In this document: piece by piece, positions 52,131 through 63,905 of the stretch
Layout: every line of letters begins with the position of its first letter
How positions within the stretch are numbered: position 1 is the first letter of the stretch
Source of the DNA: Aedes albopictus
Lineage: Eukaryota; Arthropoda; Insecta; Diptera; Culicidae
DNA: 64,000 bases
NCBI RefSeq assembly: GCF_035046485.1
Contig: NC_085138.1
Coordinates: forward strand, 334,821,312 to 334,885,311
Direction: 5' to 3'
Translations under genes and position numbers: made by a program
Notes under the pieces: generated by a model
Told to the model about the DNA's origin: nothing
Databases searched by the model: none
Seen by the model: the letters and a program-made list of their open reading frames with translations, nothing else

Positions 52131-53540
52131 CGGGGCTCAACGCCGGCCACGCTTTGCAGGATACGGTTGGCCTCACGGATTGTGAATGCCTCCGACCCAT
52201 CATCTTTTGTTTTTTCTGCGAAGCTGACAGCTTTGCAACCAATTTCTACGGCCATGCAATATTCCAGAGGAAACATACCGGCTTCGACACAGGCAGATGT
52301 GGCTGGTGTTGACGGAAGGAGCCCCGAGATAATCCTTATCGCTCCGTGGTATATCGGCCCCATTCGTTTGAGCAGCTCTTCGGAAGCAATACAAGTAAGC
52401 TCCAGGCCAAAGAAGATTCTGCTATTCAAAATGGCATTTGCGACTCTAAATCGGGAAGATCGGTCACTTCTAGTGCGGTTACGTGATATGGTTCTCAATA
52501 GATTGACCCGTGTTTTGCAGCTTGTGTATACATTATTAAAATGTTCCTTAAAACTCAGGGTTCGATCCAGTGTGACTCCAAGTATTCTAAGCGTCTTCTT
52601 GGTGGGGATATTTACTTTATTAATGCTGATTGGCTTAGTGAGTGGGCGATGTTTATGACGGCACATATGCATTCGGTAGCTTTTTTTAGCAGAGATATCA
52701 AATCCGACAGAGACTAGCCATTTTGTTACAGCATTTACTGCTGCTTGGAGCTTTCGATGGATTAATTTGGGTTTCTTACCAGCCACTACAATGATGATAT
52801 CATCAGCATAAAGGAATATGAATACGCCTTTAGGAAGGCATTCAAAAACTCCATTTATGGCAATTAAAAACAAAGTAACTGCTATTACTGAGCCCTGGGG
52901 CACTCCGGTTTCTTCGCGAACTATTTTAGATCGTTGATTTCCAATCAGGACTTGAAAAGATCGATTAGAAAGATAGTTCTTTATAAAGGACAACATATGT
53001 CCAGTGACTCCCCAATCGGCCAGCTGTTGAAGAACCCTGGGTGTCCACGTCCTATTATATGCCTTTGCTAGGTCCAAAGCAGCAATCTCGATATGCTCTT
53101 CACAGTTTAAAGCCTCATCTAGCGCATGTCCCAGGGTGGCGAAGTAAGTGCCAGTCCCCTGCCCAGGACGAAAAGCGTGTTGCCTTTGGTCTAGTTTACT
53201 ATTTTCTTCCAGATATTGAATCAGCCTTCTGTTAGCCATTTTTTCCATCACTTTTGAAACACAACTTGTTAAAGTAATGGGACGAAAATTTGTTGGATCG
53301 CTAGAATTCCCCCCTGGTTTAGGGATAGGTATAACTAGGCTATGCTTCCAGCTCTCTGGTAGTGTATCGGCGTTCCATTCCTTGTTGATAAGGTGTAATA
53401 GTGTGCGCTTCCCACAAGCTGGCAGATTTTTTAGCATTGGGTAACCTACATCGTCTGAACCTGCCGATTTGCCTTTGCATTTTTTCAGAGCAAAATCCAA
53501 CTCCTTCAGTGTAAATGGTTGATTAAAATCCTGCCCTCTA
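52127..53540 (-). pseudogene. I-clade ORF2, reverse transcriptase part
   Basis: Motifs: CKGKSAGSDDVGYPMLKNL; FRPITLTSCVSKVMEKM; AALDLAKAYNRTW (motif A Asp kept; the second Asp is Asn); TGVPQGSVIAVTLFLIAING; FIFLYADDIIIVV (catalytic YADD intact); ILGVTLDRTLSFKEHF. The frame runs unbroken to a stop at 52127, where a shift leads into the RNase H frame. Methionine at 53500 is internal, not a start. Confidence 0.88.
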
Positions 53541-53707
53541 GGGAGCGTCCATAAATTACGTCACGCTTTGAGGGGGGAGGGGGGGTTCAGCAAAGTGTGA
53601 CGACCCATACAAAAATTTCAGAGGTCCTATACAAAAAGTGTGACATAGGGGGGAGGGGGGGTTGAAAATGGTTGATTTTTGCGTGACGTAATTTATGGAC
53701 GTTCCCC
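53541..53707. mobile_element. 167-bp MITE in ORF2 (GTCCATAAATTACGTCACGC family)
   Basis: TA at 53539-53540 and 53708-53709. Ends GGGAGCGTCCATAAATTACG and (complement) GGGGAACGTCCATAAATTAC, each continuing GTCACGC, with GGGGGGAGGGGGGGTT runs inside. Its removal with one TA restores the ORF2 frame exactly, so this LINE copy was intact at this point when hit. Confidence 0.88.
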
Positions 53708-55037
53708 TATCTGGGGGGATGGGAAACTTTTGAATTGCGTTTTCTGGTGATGGATGCCGTTTTAAAAATGTTTTTGAATAGCCTTGTAAGGATGATAATT
53801 CCGCAAAGTGTTCTGCTAGGGCGTCAGCTATTGTATCTGGATTCCGTGTGGTGATACTTCCGATTTTGAGAGCCATCCCGTTGACTCTCCTTTTGCCCTG
53901 TATGGCATTGAATTTTCTCCATAGTTCAGAAGAAGATTGTTGATCATTTATTCCGTCGAGAAAACTTGACCATGACTGCTCTTTTGCATTTCTAATGGCT
54001 TGTCGGCAAGTATTACGTTTTTCACGGTAAAGCTGGTAGGCCTCTTCTCGCTTGGGATGTCCAGCAGGGAGACGTTTGGCCGCTCGCAGAGCTTTCCGTC
54101 TGCTTTTGACGGCAGCCTTCGTATCCTGGTTCCACCAATAGAGAGCTCGGCGGCCTGGTGTTGAACTGGTTTTGGGGATGAAAGGTTTTGCAGATTCAGC
54201 AATCAAATCTGAAAAGTCCGATATCGAATCAAGTGGTGGTCGGTCTAGGGCGCTTTCGATGCTGGTTTGAAATCCTGTCCAATCCGCTTGGGCAAAGAGC
54301 CAGCGAGGACGCCGCGATGTCTCTGGTGAACTGTCGTTGAGGTCTAGAGTTATGGGAACATGATCGCTTCCAAGAGGGTCCGTACCTGCTTTCCAGAGAA
54401 AACGTGGTACTATATTCGCAGAGACTAATGATCTATCAATTGCGGACTCAACTTGTCCTCTAAAAAATGTTGTCGACCCATCATTTAAGATGGTGAGTCC
54501 ATTCTCATTTGCTAGCTCAGCCAATATCGATCCACGGTAGTTGTTCCTGGGGCTGCCCCACGATTGGTGGTGTCCATTGCAGTCACCAAGTAGAATAATT
54601 GGTCCTGGTAATTTTTTGATTACTTCTGTCATTTGGTTACGCAAGTCTGGTATTTTTCCATTTGGTATATAGAAAGAAGCTATTGAAATCGGGAACGGCC
54701 AAGACAGACGGATGGCAACGATGGGAAGATCAGTGTCTAGCTGAATTACTGAGTGAGGGAGCTCTGCCGCAATCCCGAGTGCCACTGAATGGTAGATATT
54801 CGATCCGATCCTGGAGGTCCATTTGTACTTTTTACCAAGTGTATTGTTCATTGTTATGGGGGTGACTTTATGAATATCTTGGAGAGCTATTAGTGCAGGT
54901 TGTTTGTCTCGTACTAACTGTTCAAGATCAGGAAGATTATTAATGAAACCGTTTAAATTCCACTGCAAAGCAAACACCTGTCTGTTTGCCCTTGTTTCTA
55001 GTCTTGTCCTGCCTGTGATCGACATAGGCGTGTGCAC
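53708..55037 (-). pseudogene. I-clade ORF2, endonuclease part
   Basis: From the ATG at 55037 (MHTPMSITGRTRLE) the frame gives FALQWNLNGFINN, PALIALQDIHK (Asp where the metal-binding Glu is usual), ILLGDCNGHHQSWGS and LGSDHVPITL, the apurinic-like endonuclease blocks. A basic linker (AAVKSRRKALRAAKR) follows. The host frame ends at PIPPD, where the MITE at 53541-53707 interrupts, and resumes as RGQDFNQPF on the other side. Confidence 0.85.
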
Positions 55038-55432
55038 TACGGACCGGGGTGGAGGAGATGAGGTTAGATTATATTCGTTAGTAGGTGTTGGGGTTCTTCA
55101 CTAAATCTGGATAGCAAACTCAAATTTGTCGTTGGTGGTAAGCTTCAAGCTGAAATAGGGTTTATTAGTGTAATTCATTTTTACAATTTTGTGGCTTTAC
55201 ATACATTTTAGTGAACCGACAATTTCTGAGCGGAGAGTGATTGGATCGGCAAGTCTGCACGCGATAGCCTATATAGTGATGAGTATAATCAACAATCAAC
55301 TTTGCATGATAATATGAACTTATTACTTACGATTCAGAATTCAAACTGTAGAATGCGTACAGAACTTTAGGTGTAAGGTAGAATTAAGTAGAATATCAAA
55401 TTTAGATTAGGTAGAATAGTATTTTGTCTAGC

Positions 55433-56080
55433 TTAATAAATTCCTAGAACAATCCGAACTGAGTTCAACTGCATGACTTTCAATTTTTCATCGCATCTTC
55501 TTTCTGTCAGTTTGATGACGTGTCTCGGCCAGCTGTCGGTCGACCGATGACACGACATACTCAGCGGTGTCGGCGTAACGAGGGGCCCCGTCGTAACAGT
55601 AGGGTTTGTTAAAAAATCGTCAATATGCTGAGGCTGTCCGTCGCTCGTTACAGAAAAAGGAGAAAAATAACTTACATGGTTGTAAATGGGCAAACCTGAT
55701 ATACGATCCACAGTAGACGGGGTTGAAACGACGGGTCCCGTGTTGAAGTCCAAGGATGGAGAAGCGGTGTGTGCTGGTGGATGGCTGCCTATGCTAGGCT
55801 CTTCCACTTTTGCTGAACAAGGTTTCAGGCGATTAGATTTCCTGGTGAGACCCGACGGGCCTGGCTTTATGATGGCAGTGATTCCGTAGCGCGTTTTATG
55901 AAGCTGATCGTACAGATAACAGTTAGTTGCTTCTGGGCCAAGTGGCGGGAAGTGGCTGGGTGTCTCAGGTGGCGATGTTGGATTATTTGGCATGAATCGA
56001 GTTGGTTTACAGTGATTTCTGGTTGGATATCTTTTCGGAGGGTTCTTGTAATCCGTTTTGTTGTAACTTTTTTCTTTCAT
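55433..56080 (-). CDS. Extra 215-aa Pro/Ser/Thr-rich frame between ORF1 and ORF2
   Basis: An open frame from the ATG at 56080 (MKEKSYNKTDYKNPPK) to 55433 with no domain I recognise. It is rich in Pro, Ser and Thr (NNPTSPPETPSHFPPLG), so probably disordered. It lies inside the LINE, 150 bp after the end of ORF1 and ~400 bp before ORF2. I elements usually have only a short gap here. It may be a C-terminal extension of ORF1 separated by mutation, or chance. Confidence 0.35.
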   Translation of the reverse strand: MKEKSYNKTDYKNPPKRYPTRNHCKPTRFMPNNPTSPPETPSHFPPLGPEATNCYLYDQLHKTRYGITAIIKPGPSGLTRKSNRLKPCSAKVEEPSIGSHPPAHTASPSLDFNTGPVVSTPSTVDRISGLPIYNHVSYFSPFSVTSDGQPQHIDDFLTNPTVTTGPLVTPTPLSMSCHRSTDSWPRHVIKLTERRCDEKLKVMQLNSVRIVLGIY

Positions 56081-56232
56081 CGTCTTGTTAGCTAGAGTTC
56101 TGCTTGATTGTTCAGTCGACTCCTTGTTCTTGATATCTTCATTTCTTATGTTGGGATCGAAGATGGTAAGGTTGCTGATTACTGTACTAGTTGTCGAATG
56201 TTAATGAGGAGGACTGAACAGCTATATAGGGT

Positions 56233-57902
56233 TTACTTTCTTGTACTTCTTCCGCGAGTCTTGCGACTGCTGGGTTTTCGCTTGGCCTTAGGAGAGAGGG
56301 TTTGAGAGTCACTGCTATTGCCAACTTTGGGGTGGTTTCGTTTTGTCGTGATTGCTGAACGGGTGTTAGCTGAGGTCGCACTGTCTCCAGATGCTCCAGA
56401 GCGAGCGGTACTCATACTTTCGTCGGATGCTGCATCGTCTTGTTCGTCTTCTTCCTGCATTTTCCTTCTATCCCTTCCACTTCCAGTGGAGTTTACCTTA
56501 CTTTGGTGCTTCGCAGTAAACCATTCCGTACATGGGTCTGTCACTATCGAGTCGATTACTTGTTGGGTAGGCACTGTGTTGGTGTAGCTGTTTGAAGAGA
56601 TGGGGGTAGCTGGTGTCTCCGGTATGAACACCACGGAGTTACTGTCTTGGATTTCAAAGCTGGGTTTTCGTGATCGGAGTTTTGCAATCTCTGCATCTTT
56701 CGATGCCAGGGCTTTCTCAGAACCGTTGCTGAGAGTTCAGAAACTTTACAGACGAGTTCTTCAATGGTTCCATGCTTTTGGACCGTGTCTATCCGATCAC
56801 CGACACTACGGTTTTGTAAACTTTTCTCCATTTCTGCGATGCGTTGGTCTTTCAATTTTGCGTCAGCTTGTAACTGTTTGACCGTGGCCACCAGATTTTC
56901 AACTTCTAAATCCTTGCTGGAATTAACGATCCCCGCATACGACAGATTGTTATTGTTGGTGCCGTGTCGACTCTCGAACTCTCGTCGGGCTTGGGGATAA
57001 GATATTCCCATGTCCACTCGGATGTGTTGAATTTCAACTTCTCTCAGATACGCGGGACATTTACGGCTTGAGACTGCGTGGTCATCTACCTGGCAAATCT
57101 TGCAAAATTGAGCGTTGGTGCACGATGGGCGATCTTTGGATGGGTCAGCAATGGTGTTGGCATCTTCTGGGGCTTCAGCGGCGCGGGCAATCTTGTCCTC
57201 GGGATGAACTTTACTACATTTTCCACACACACGGAAAGGCTGTGTGCAGCGCTTACCTGTATGGCCGTATTCCCAACACCGGAAACATAGCATAGGCGAT
57301 GAATAAAAATTCCTCGTTCTGCAACGAGACCAGCCAAAATCTATATGCGGTGGGATTACCGTGCCGGCTATGGTGAGAACGATAGTGGAAGTGTTTTCCC
57401 ATTTTCCATCAGCAGTTTTCCTCTTAATCCGTCGTATGTCTTTGACGCCTTGGTTTGTTAGCTGTGTTCGGATGTAGTCATCAGAGAGTCCTATCGAATC
57501 GTAGTTCGAAACAACGCATTTGGACTGGTTCAGTTGCGGGTGTTCAGAAATTTGAATCGCTGTGCCGTCGTTCAACTGTGCCATTTTCATAAGACGGTTG
57601 AACTGCACCTGGCTCCGAACCTTAAGAACATAGGAGAGGCCTCTGTTCTCTTTGTATGCTCCAGCGATGGGTCCTCCAATACATTTCTCAACGGATAACC
57701 GGAGAAGAAACGGGTCGTTTGGTAGGGAACCGTTGACGGCTTGCATTCGCAGTATTTGGAGTGGTCCTGAGGTTCCATCCCGATCCATGAAGTCTGGCAA
57801 TCGTCGTCCTGTATACTCACCGTTAAGTAGGTTTGTCGGGCTTCCACCTCCGGGCCACCCTGGGTCTCCGAAGTGAGGTGCAAACCCGTTCGCCAGCGCC
57901 AT
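56233..57902 (-). pseudogene. I-clade ORF1 (gag-like RNA-binding protein), frameshifted
   Basis: Starts at the ATG at 57902 (MALANGFAPHFGD), about 270 bp from the element start. Middle part has LCFRCWEYGHTGKRC, a canonical CCHC knuckle, then CGKCSKVH and CKICQVDDHAVSSRKC, two variant knuckles; such proteins coat LINE RNA. A predicted coiled region (VATVKQLQADAKLKDQRIAE) follows. A one-base shift near 56723 changes frame from LSATV; the continuation in the other frame reads SEKALASKDAEIAKL and ends PSSRKTRGRSTRK at 56233. Total about 555 aa. Confidence 0.8.
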
Positions 57903-58179
57903 GCTGACGAGACGGAGAAACTCGTTTGCTGCTACGCACTAGTTTTGGGCACTTCAGAACCGAAAAATAACCACTGTGAAACCTGGCCAATAATAAATTA
58001 CACCTCTGAAACCACGTGCGTCGGTTTCGCTTTGGATAAAAATGCTATGGCGGTTCAACAAAGATCCACCGCCGAGAGGCGAACAAAGCAAGTTAGCCGA
58101 AACAATAGGCTTTTATGAAGCAAAAGCTGAAAGCTGAAACACGTCTGTACTGGACGAGTGTGTACTGTCAGCTGTTTTA

Positions 58180-58920
58180 AAAGATGTTCTACACTAATCC
58201 TTAGAAAATTTTCTGAAGGAATTTTAAACTTTTATTTTCTTAAAAAAAACGCCGGAAGAGTTTTTAAGCAATCCGTGAATTATTTTTTGAAAGAATCTCA
58301 GGATCGATTTCTGAAAAATAAATCTATGGAACATTGTCTGGGAAACTCATGAAACTCTGGAGGTATTTATGTAGCAATCCATGGATGATTTTATAAAAAA
58401 AAAATCCTTGAAGAACTTGCTGAAAATGCAAAATTTATTGAAGGAAATCTCTGGGGGACTTTCTAAAAATAAACCATGGAAGGATTTGGCAAAGTGTTCT
58501 ATAGTTTCAGGATGAATATTAAGGGAACTTCAGAGTGATTTATGAATGAATCTATGGATTTTCTAAAGAGATCATTGTAAGAATTCTTGAAGGAAATCTC
58601 ACAGGTATCTCAGAAGGAATCCCTGGAAGAATTACCAAATATTTGAAATTTAATAAATAAACACTTCGTGACATTAACAGAGAAATCTTTAGAAGAATTT
58701 CTAAAGGAATTTTGATGAAATTCAAAGTGGAATTTCTGAAACAATTCTGCAAGATTTTCTTTTGAGATTTTTTGCAGAAAAATCTAATAAAATTTTCTAA
58801 GAAAATTTCTGAATCGAACATTTTTGAATGAGTACGTATAAAAGATATCCGAGACTCCTAGAGGAATCCTTACAGAAGTATTCAAATCAACCATTGGTAG
58901 AAGTGCCAGAGTTTATGAGT
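58180..58920. repeat. Degenerate GGAATTTCTGAA minisatellite
   Basis: Same texture as 48622-50520 (GAAGGAATTTTAAAC, AGAAGAATTTCTAAAGG). The I-clade LINE lies between the two blocks, so it probably inserted into one array. Confidence 0.65.
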
Positions 58921-58924
58921 GATA

Positions 58925-60035
58925 TCATCTACTAAAACTGCGGCAACAATAGTGAGTTGCTCTCACCGTGATGAGCGTGATCGGTTTTGGCCGATCGACG
59001 AAAGAATCTGCAGGTTGAGCATCAAGAATTGATTTTTCTATTTCAGACTTATCTACCTATCATGTGCTAGTAGATGGCCGAAGGAGTGATAAGGCATGCG
59101 GTCACATATGCTCCTGGGCTTGGTGGACGATATCGACATCATCGGGATTAACCATCGGGCTTTGGAAAAGGCTTTCATACCTTGCAAGAGAGACACTGCG
59201 AGGATTGCACTAATGATTAACAGCACAAAGACTAAGTACATGATTGCTGGTGGTCATCGTCTGTCCGGCTGTGGTATTGGTGGCGAAGTTGTGCTTAATG
59301 TTGAAATATTTGATGATGTGGACGATTTATATCTTGGTACTTTAATGCCGTGCGATTATGATATTGCCGTTGCCCGCGAGGTGAGAAGACGAATTGTGGC
59401 TGCGAATTCGGCTTTTTTCGGTCTGCGAAACAGCTGAAGTTCTGTAGGCTGCAAACGAAGATAAAATTCGCGTTGTACAAGGCTCGGTCGCTTTATACGG
59501 CCATGAATCGTAGACATAAAAAGAAATTCATTAGAGAGCCTGTGAAGTCTTCGCACACGTAAAGTGCTGCGAATAATACTCGGCGGTAAACTGGAGGACG
59601 GCAACTAGCGGAGTCGCATGAAGTACGATGTACTAAGTATATAAAAAGATGGATATTGTGAATCAAATGAAATACGGCGTGTTGAGGTGGGCTGGTCATG
59701 TAGCTCGCATGCCGGAAGAATAACAACTTAAAATCATATTCAACAGAGAACCAGGAAGAGACCGTCGGTTTCGTGGTATCCGCAAACACATTGTCTTTAT
59801 GCAGTTTAGAAGGACCTAAAAACTCTAAACGTTCAGGGCGACTGGAAGGGATTGGCCTAGGACCAAGACCAGTGGAGGCGAATGCTTCATTGTTGTTGAT
59901 TTAGTGTTACTTTAATGTGATGTATTGCCTATGATCACAAAACTGTCCTATATGAATAGAAAACCTAGCAAATATGGGACTTATATGCGAATATAAGCAG
60001 TGTAGTGCAAAGATATATTTAAGTAGAATTGAATA
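58925..60035 (+). pseudogene. RTE-clade relic, internally deleted
   Basis: 58930-59030 matches the RTE endonuclease region (compare 61255-61360: TGCGGCAACA, CCGTGATG, GGCCGATCGAC, GCAGGTTGAG). 59055 onward matches the RT: VTYAPGLVDDIDIIGINHRA (VDD in place of YADD), NSTKTKYMIAGG, LYLGTLM, then C-terminal blocks MKYGVLRWAGHVARMPE near 59670. The long middle is missing. Ends near 60035 in AATAAATGAATG. Several stops and shifts. Confidence 0.75.
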
Positions 60036-60040
60036 AATGA

Positions 60041-60640
60041 ATGAAGTACTTTTCCCCGGGCGGCGCACCTAACACCGATCCCCACTTACACATCTCATCG
60101 ATCGCAATCGAGTCGCACTCCCCTACCGGGCTCCAACCACGCAGCACGAGCCTGAGAAAATTCAAATTTCAGGGCGTGACATGGAAAACGATTTTCTTCG
60201 TTTTATCTCAGCGTGCACGTTGCTATCCCAGTCTGATGGCAAAACCTCCACCCGCATTGACAGACGACTGGAATGGGGTACTTTTTCCTTGGAAAAATGC
60301 TGTGGGCTATCACTGACTGACTGGATTGCGTTGACTACTGTAGGAAGTGGACAATTTAATGTCACTTTAATGATTTGCTCGTTTCTGTTGGTCAGGTCGG
60401 CCGGAGAAAACTCCAACTGGCAGTGGGGTTTGATCTTCGATTTACGATCTCTTTGATGGTTGGGAAAAAAAATCAGCAAGCGGCAGATGGGCCGGTCTCG
60501 GTAAATTTGCAGGGTCAATGACGACGATGATAGCTGCGGCTGCCATGGCTACTGCTAGCGAGATAGCAAAGGTTTGATGACAACTTAACGACCAAGACTT
60601 TTTGTGGGTTTCGAAGTCATTCGAGCTATCAAATGCTGAT
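60041..60640. other. Non-repetitive island 4
   Basis: Starts sharply after the RTE tail with balanced composition (CGGGCGGCGCACC). The complement of 60200-60600 is homologous to 41640-41880. No conserved frame between the two, so coding is unlikely. Frames 60041-60316 and 60162-60518 seem fortuitous. Confidence 0.45.
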
Positions 60641-60664
60641 GGCCAAAGTTGAAGGAAATAGTTT

Positions 60665-60750
60665 ATGGAAAAAAGGCTTGCACTCTTATAGCACGATAAA
60701 AGCACGGGTATTCAACAAGACCATGCTGATGGTGACGGGTTCGATTTCTT
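60665..60750 (+). mobile_element. Fragment of the second SINE family
   Basis: GCACGGGTATTCAACAAGAC and GCTGATGGTGACGGGTTCGA match the head of the SINEs at 16130 and 16552 (B-box start), then the match ends. Confidence 0.6.
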
Positions 60751-60789
60751 TATGTACCAACTTTTTGAACCCTTACTCATTACATTCAA

Positions 60790-63700
60790 TCGAATACTTT
60801 TTTTATTTTTCTTTAGGAATTGCTTCGGTAAACCTGAGCGTCTGTTCTCCAGGAGGAGCGGCTCACAACAGCGTCTGATCCCCATGTTAGGGGCGGCTGA
60901 TCTACGTGTGCGAGTGCCAGGGAAGGACTCTAAGCTCAACTGTGCACTATGGTCCTCCGGAAAGTAGGGGGTGTCTGGCCCTACGAGCCAACCGTAAAAA
61001 ACCATTGTAACGGAAAATCAGCAACAGAATTATACGAACCGAGACCAACGGCAACGACCCCAGTAAACGAAAAGGACTTGCTATTGGAAACTCGGTACGT
61101 GGAACTGCCGATCTCTCAACTTCATTGGGAGCACCCGCATACTCGCCGATCTACTGAAGGACCGCGGGTTCGGCATCGCAGCGCTGCAGGAGGTGTGTTG
61201 GACAGGATCCATGGTGCGAACGTTTAGAGGTAATCATAACATCTACCAGAGCTGCGGCAACACACGCGAGCTGGGAACAGCTTTCATCGTGATGGGTGAT
61301 ATGCAGAGGCGCGTGATCGGTTTGTGGCCGATCGACAAAAGAATGTGCAGGTTGAGGATCAAGGGCCGATTCATCAACATCAGCATAAGAAACGTGCACA
61401 GCCCACACTCCGGAAGTACTGATAATGACAAGGACGCATTTTACGCGCAGCTCGAACGCGAGTACGATCGCTGCACAAGCACAAGATGGGCCCACCAGCA
61501 GCGAACGAAAACGGCCTACGACTCTTTGGTTTCGCCGCCTCTAAAAATATGGCCATACGTAGCACCTTTTTCCAACACAGCCTCCCTTATAGTTACACCT
61601 GGAGATAACCACAGCAGACGGAATCTCAAATCGACCACGTTCTGATTGACGGACGGCACTTCTCCGACATTATCGACGTCAGGACTTATCGTGACGCCAA
61701 CATCGACTCCGACCACTATCTGGTGATGATCAAACTGCGCCCAAAGCTCTCCGTCATCAACAATATACGGTATCGGCGACCGCCACGGTACAACCTAGAG
61801 CGACTGAAGCAATCGGATGTCACCCCAGCATACGCGCAGAATCTCGAGGCCGCGTTGCCAGACGAGTGCAAGCTCGATGAAGCCCCTCTAGAGGACTGCT
61901 GGAGTACAGTGAAAGCAGCCATCAACGACGCAGCCGAGAGCACCATCGGGTACGTGGAACGGAATCGACGGAACGAATGGTTCGACGAAGAGGGCAGAAC
62001 GGATTTGGAGGAGAAGAACGCAACGAGGGCGGTAATGCTGCAGCAAGGGACTCGACAGAACGTGGAACGTTACAAACAGAAGCGGAAACAGCAGACCCGC
62101 CTCTTTCGGGATAAAAAGCGCCACCTGGAAGAAGCGGAGTGTGAAGAAATGGAACTGCTGTGCCGTTCCCAATAGACACGGAAGTTCTATCAGAAGCTCA
62201 ACGCATCCCGCAACGGCTTCGTGCCGCGAGCCGAAATATGCAGGGATAAAGACGAAGGCCTCTTGACGGACGGACGTGAGGTCATCGAAAGGTGGAAGCA
62301 GCACTTCGATCAGCACCTGAACAGCGTGGAGAACGTAGGCACGGGAGCCTACGGCAACGTAGGAAACGACGACGCCAGTGCAGCGGAGGACGGAAATGAA
62401 CCAACTCCCACGCTGAGGGAAGTTAAGGATGCCATTCACCAGCTCAAAACCAACAAAGCAGCTGGTAAGGATGGTATCGCAGCTGAACTCATCAAGATGG
62501 GCCCAGAAAAGTTGGTCACCTGTCTGCATCGGCTGATAGTCAGGATCTGGGAAACCGAAAAGCTACAGGAGGAGTGGAAGGAAGGGGTAATCTTCCCCAT
62601 TCACTAGAAAGGCGGCAAGTTAATATGTGAGAACTTTCGAGCGATCACCATTTTGAATGCCACCTACAAAGTGCTATCCCAGATCATTTTCCGTCGTCTT
62701 TCATCTGAAGTAAATGAGTTCGTGGGAAGTTACTAAGCCGGTTTCATCGACGGCCGGTCGACAACGGACCAGATCTTCACCGTACGGCAAATCCTCCAGA
62801 AATGCCGTGAATACCAGGTCCCAACGCATCACCTGTTCATCGACTTCAAAGCGGCATACGACAGTATCGACTATGCTATGGAGCTATGGAAAATTATGGA
62901 CGAGAACAGCTTTCCCGGGAAGCTGACTAGACTGATAAGAGCAACGATGGACGGTGTGCAGAACAGCGTAAGGATTTCGGGTGAACTATCCAGTTCATTC
63001 GAATCTCGACGGGGACTACGACAAGGTGACGGACTTTCCTGCCTAATATTCAACATTGCGCTGGAAGGTTTTATGCGACGAGCCGCAATAGCCGGGGTAC
63101 GATCTTCACGAAATCCGGCCAATTTGTCTGTTTGGCGGATAACATGGATATTATTGCTAGAACATTTGGAACGGTTGCAGAACTGTACACCCGCCTGAAA
63201 CGTGAAGCAGCAAAGGTCGGACTGGTGGTGAATGCGGCTAAGACAAAGTACATGCTGGTAGGTGGGACTGAGCGAGACAGGACAAGCCTTGGCAGCAATG
63301 TTACGATAGACGGGGATACTTTCGAGGTGGTAGAAGAATTCGTCTACCTCGGTTCCTTGCTAACGGCTGACAATAACGTGAGCCGTGAAATACGAAGGCG
63401 CATCATCAGTGGAAGTCGTGCCTACTATGGGCTCCAGAAGAAACTGCGGTCAAAAAAGATTCACCCCCGCACCAAATGTACCATGTACAAGACGTTAATA
63501 AGACCGGTGGTTCTCTACGGACACGAGACATGGGCGATGCTCGAGGAGGACCTGCAAGCACTCGGAGTTTTCGAGCGACGGGTGCTAAGGACGATCTTCG
63601 GCGGGGTACAGGAGAACGGTGTGTGGCGGAGAAGGATGAATCACGAGCTCGCTGCACTTAACGGCGAACCCAGCATCCAGAAAGTGGCCAAAGCCGGAAG

Positions 63701-63905
63701 GATACGATGGGCAGGGCATGTTGCAAGAATGCCGGACAGCAACCCTGCATAGAGCGCAGAGAGCACGATGGGCGGACCAGGTGGAGCGTGATCTGGCGAG
63801 TGTTGGGCGTGACCGACGTTAGAGAGCTGCAGCTGCAAATCGAGTAGTATGGCGGTAAATTGTTGATTCAGTATTATCATGAATTTGATGTTAACTAAAT
63901 AAATG
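60790..63905 (+). mobile_element. RTE-clade (JAM1-like) LINE, long damaged copy
   Basis: Leader from ~60800 (CCTGAGCGTCTGTTCTCC, shared with 40360), then endonuclease, RT and C-terminal blocks to ~63837 and a short 3' UTR with AAATAAATGAAAAAAAGG. The longest of four RTE copies here (6441, 16823 and 58925 are the others). A stretch of the endonuclease is missing and the RT has stops and shifts. RTE elements are short LINEs without RNase H. Confidence 0.82.
61096..63837 (+). pseudogene. RTE ORF2 pseudogene (endonuclease and RT)
   Basis: Endonuclease: LGTWNCRSLNFIGSTRILAD and IAALQEVCW, then RELGTAFIVM; the GDFNA block is lost in a deletion after REYDRC (~61470), and the C-terminal end is present as IDSDHYLVMIKL in another frame. 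RT: KAAGKDGIAAELIKMG; FRAITILNATYKVLSQ; HHLFIDFKAAYDSIDY (motif A Asp intact); RRGLRQGDGLSCLIFNIALE; a shift near 63100; then CLADNMDII where YADD is expected (second Asp is Asn); EFVYLGSLL; YKTLIRPVVLYGHETW; IRWAGHVARM. In-frame stops also at ~62175, 62605 and 62735. Non-functional. Confidence 0.82.

Larger units (their letters stand above)
51198..58170 (-). mobile_element. I-clade (MosquI-like) LINE, almost full length
   Basis: On the minus strand: a GC-balanced 5' UTR (to ~58170), ORF1 with CCHC knuckles, an extra 215-aa frame, then ORF2 with endonuclease, RT and RNase H. The gag-like ORF1 plus RNase H layout is that of the I clade, known in Aedes as MosquI. Lesions are few: one frameshift in ORF1, one near the RT/RNase H junction and a 167-bp MITE in ORF2. 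The 5' boundary and the 3' tail are estimated; no target duplication was identified. Confidence 0.82.
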
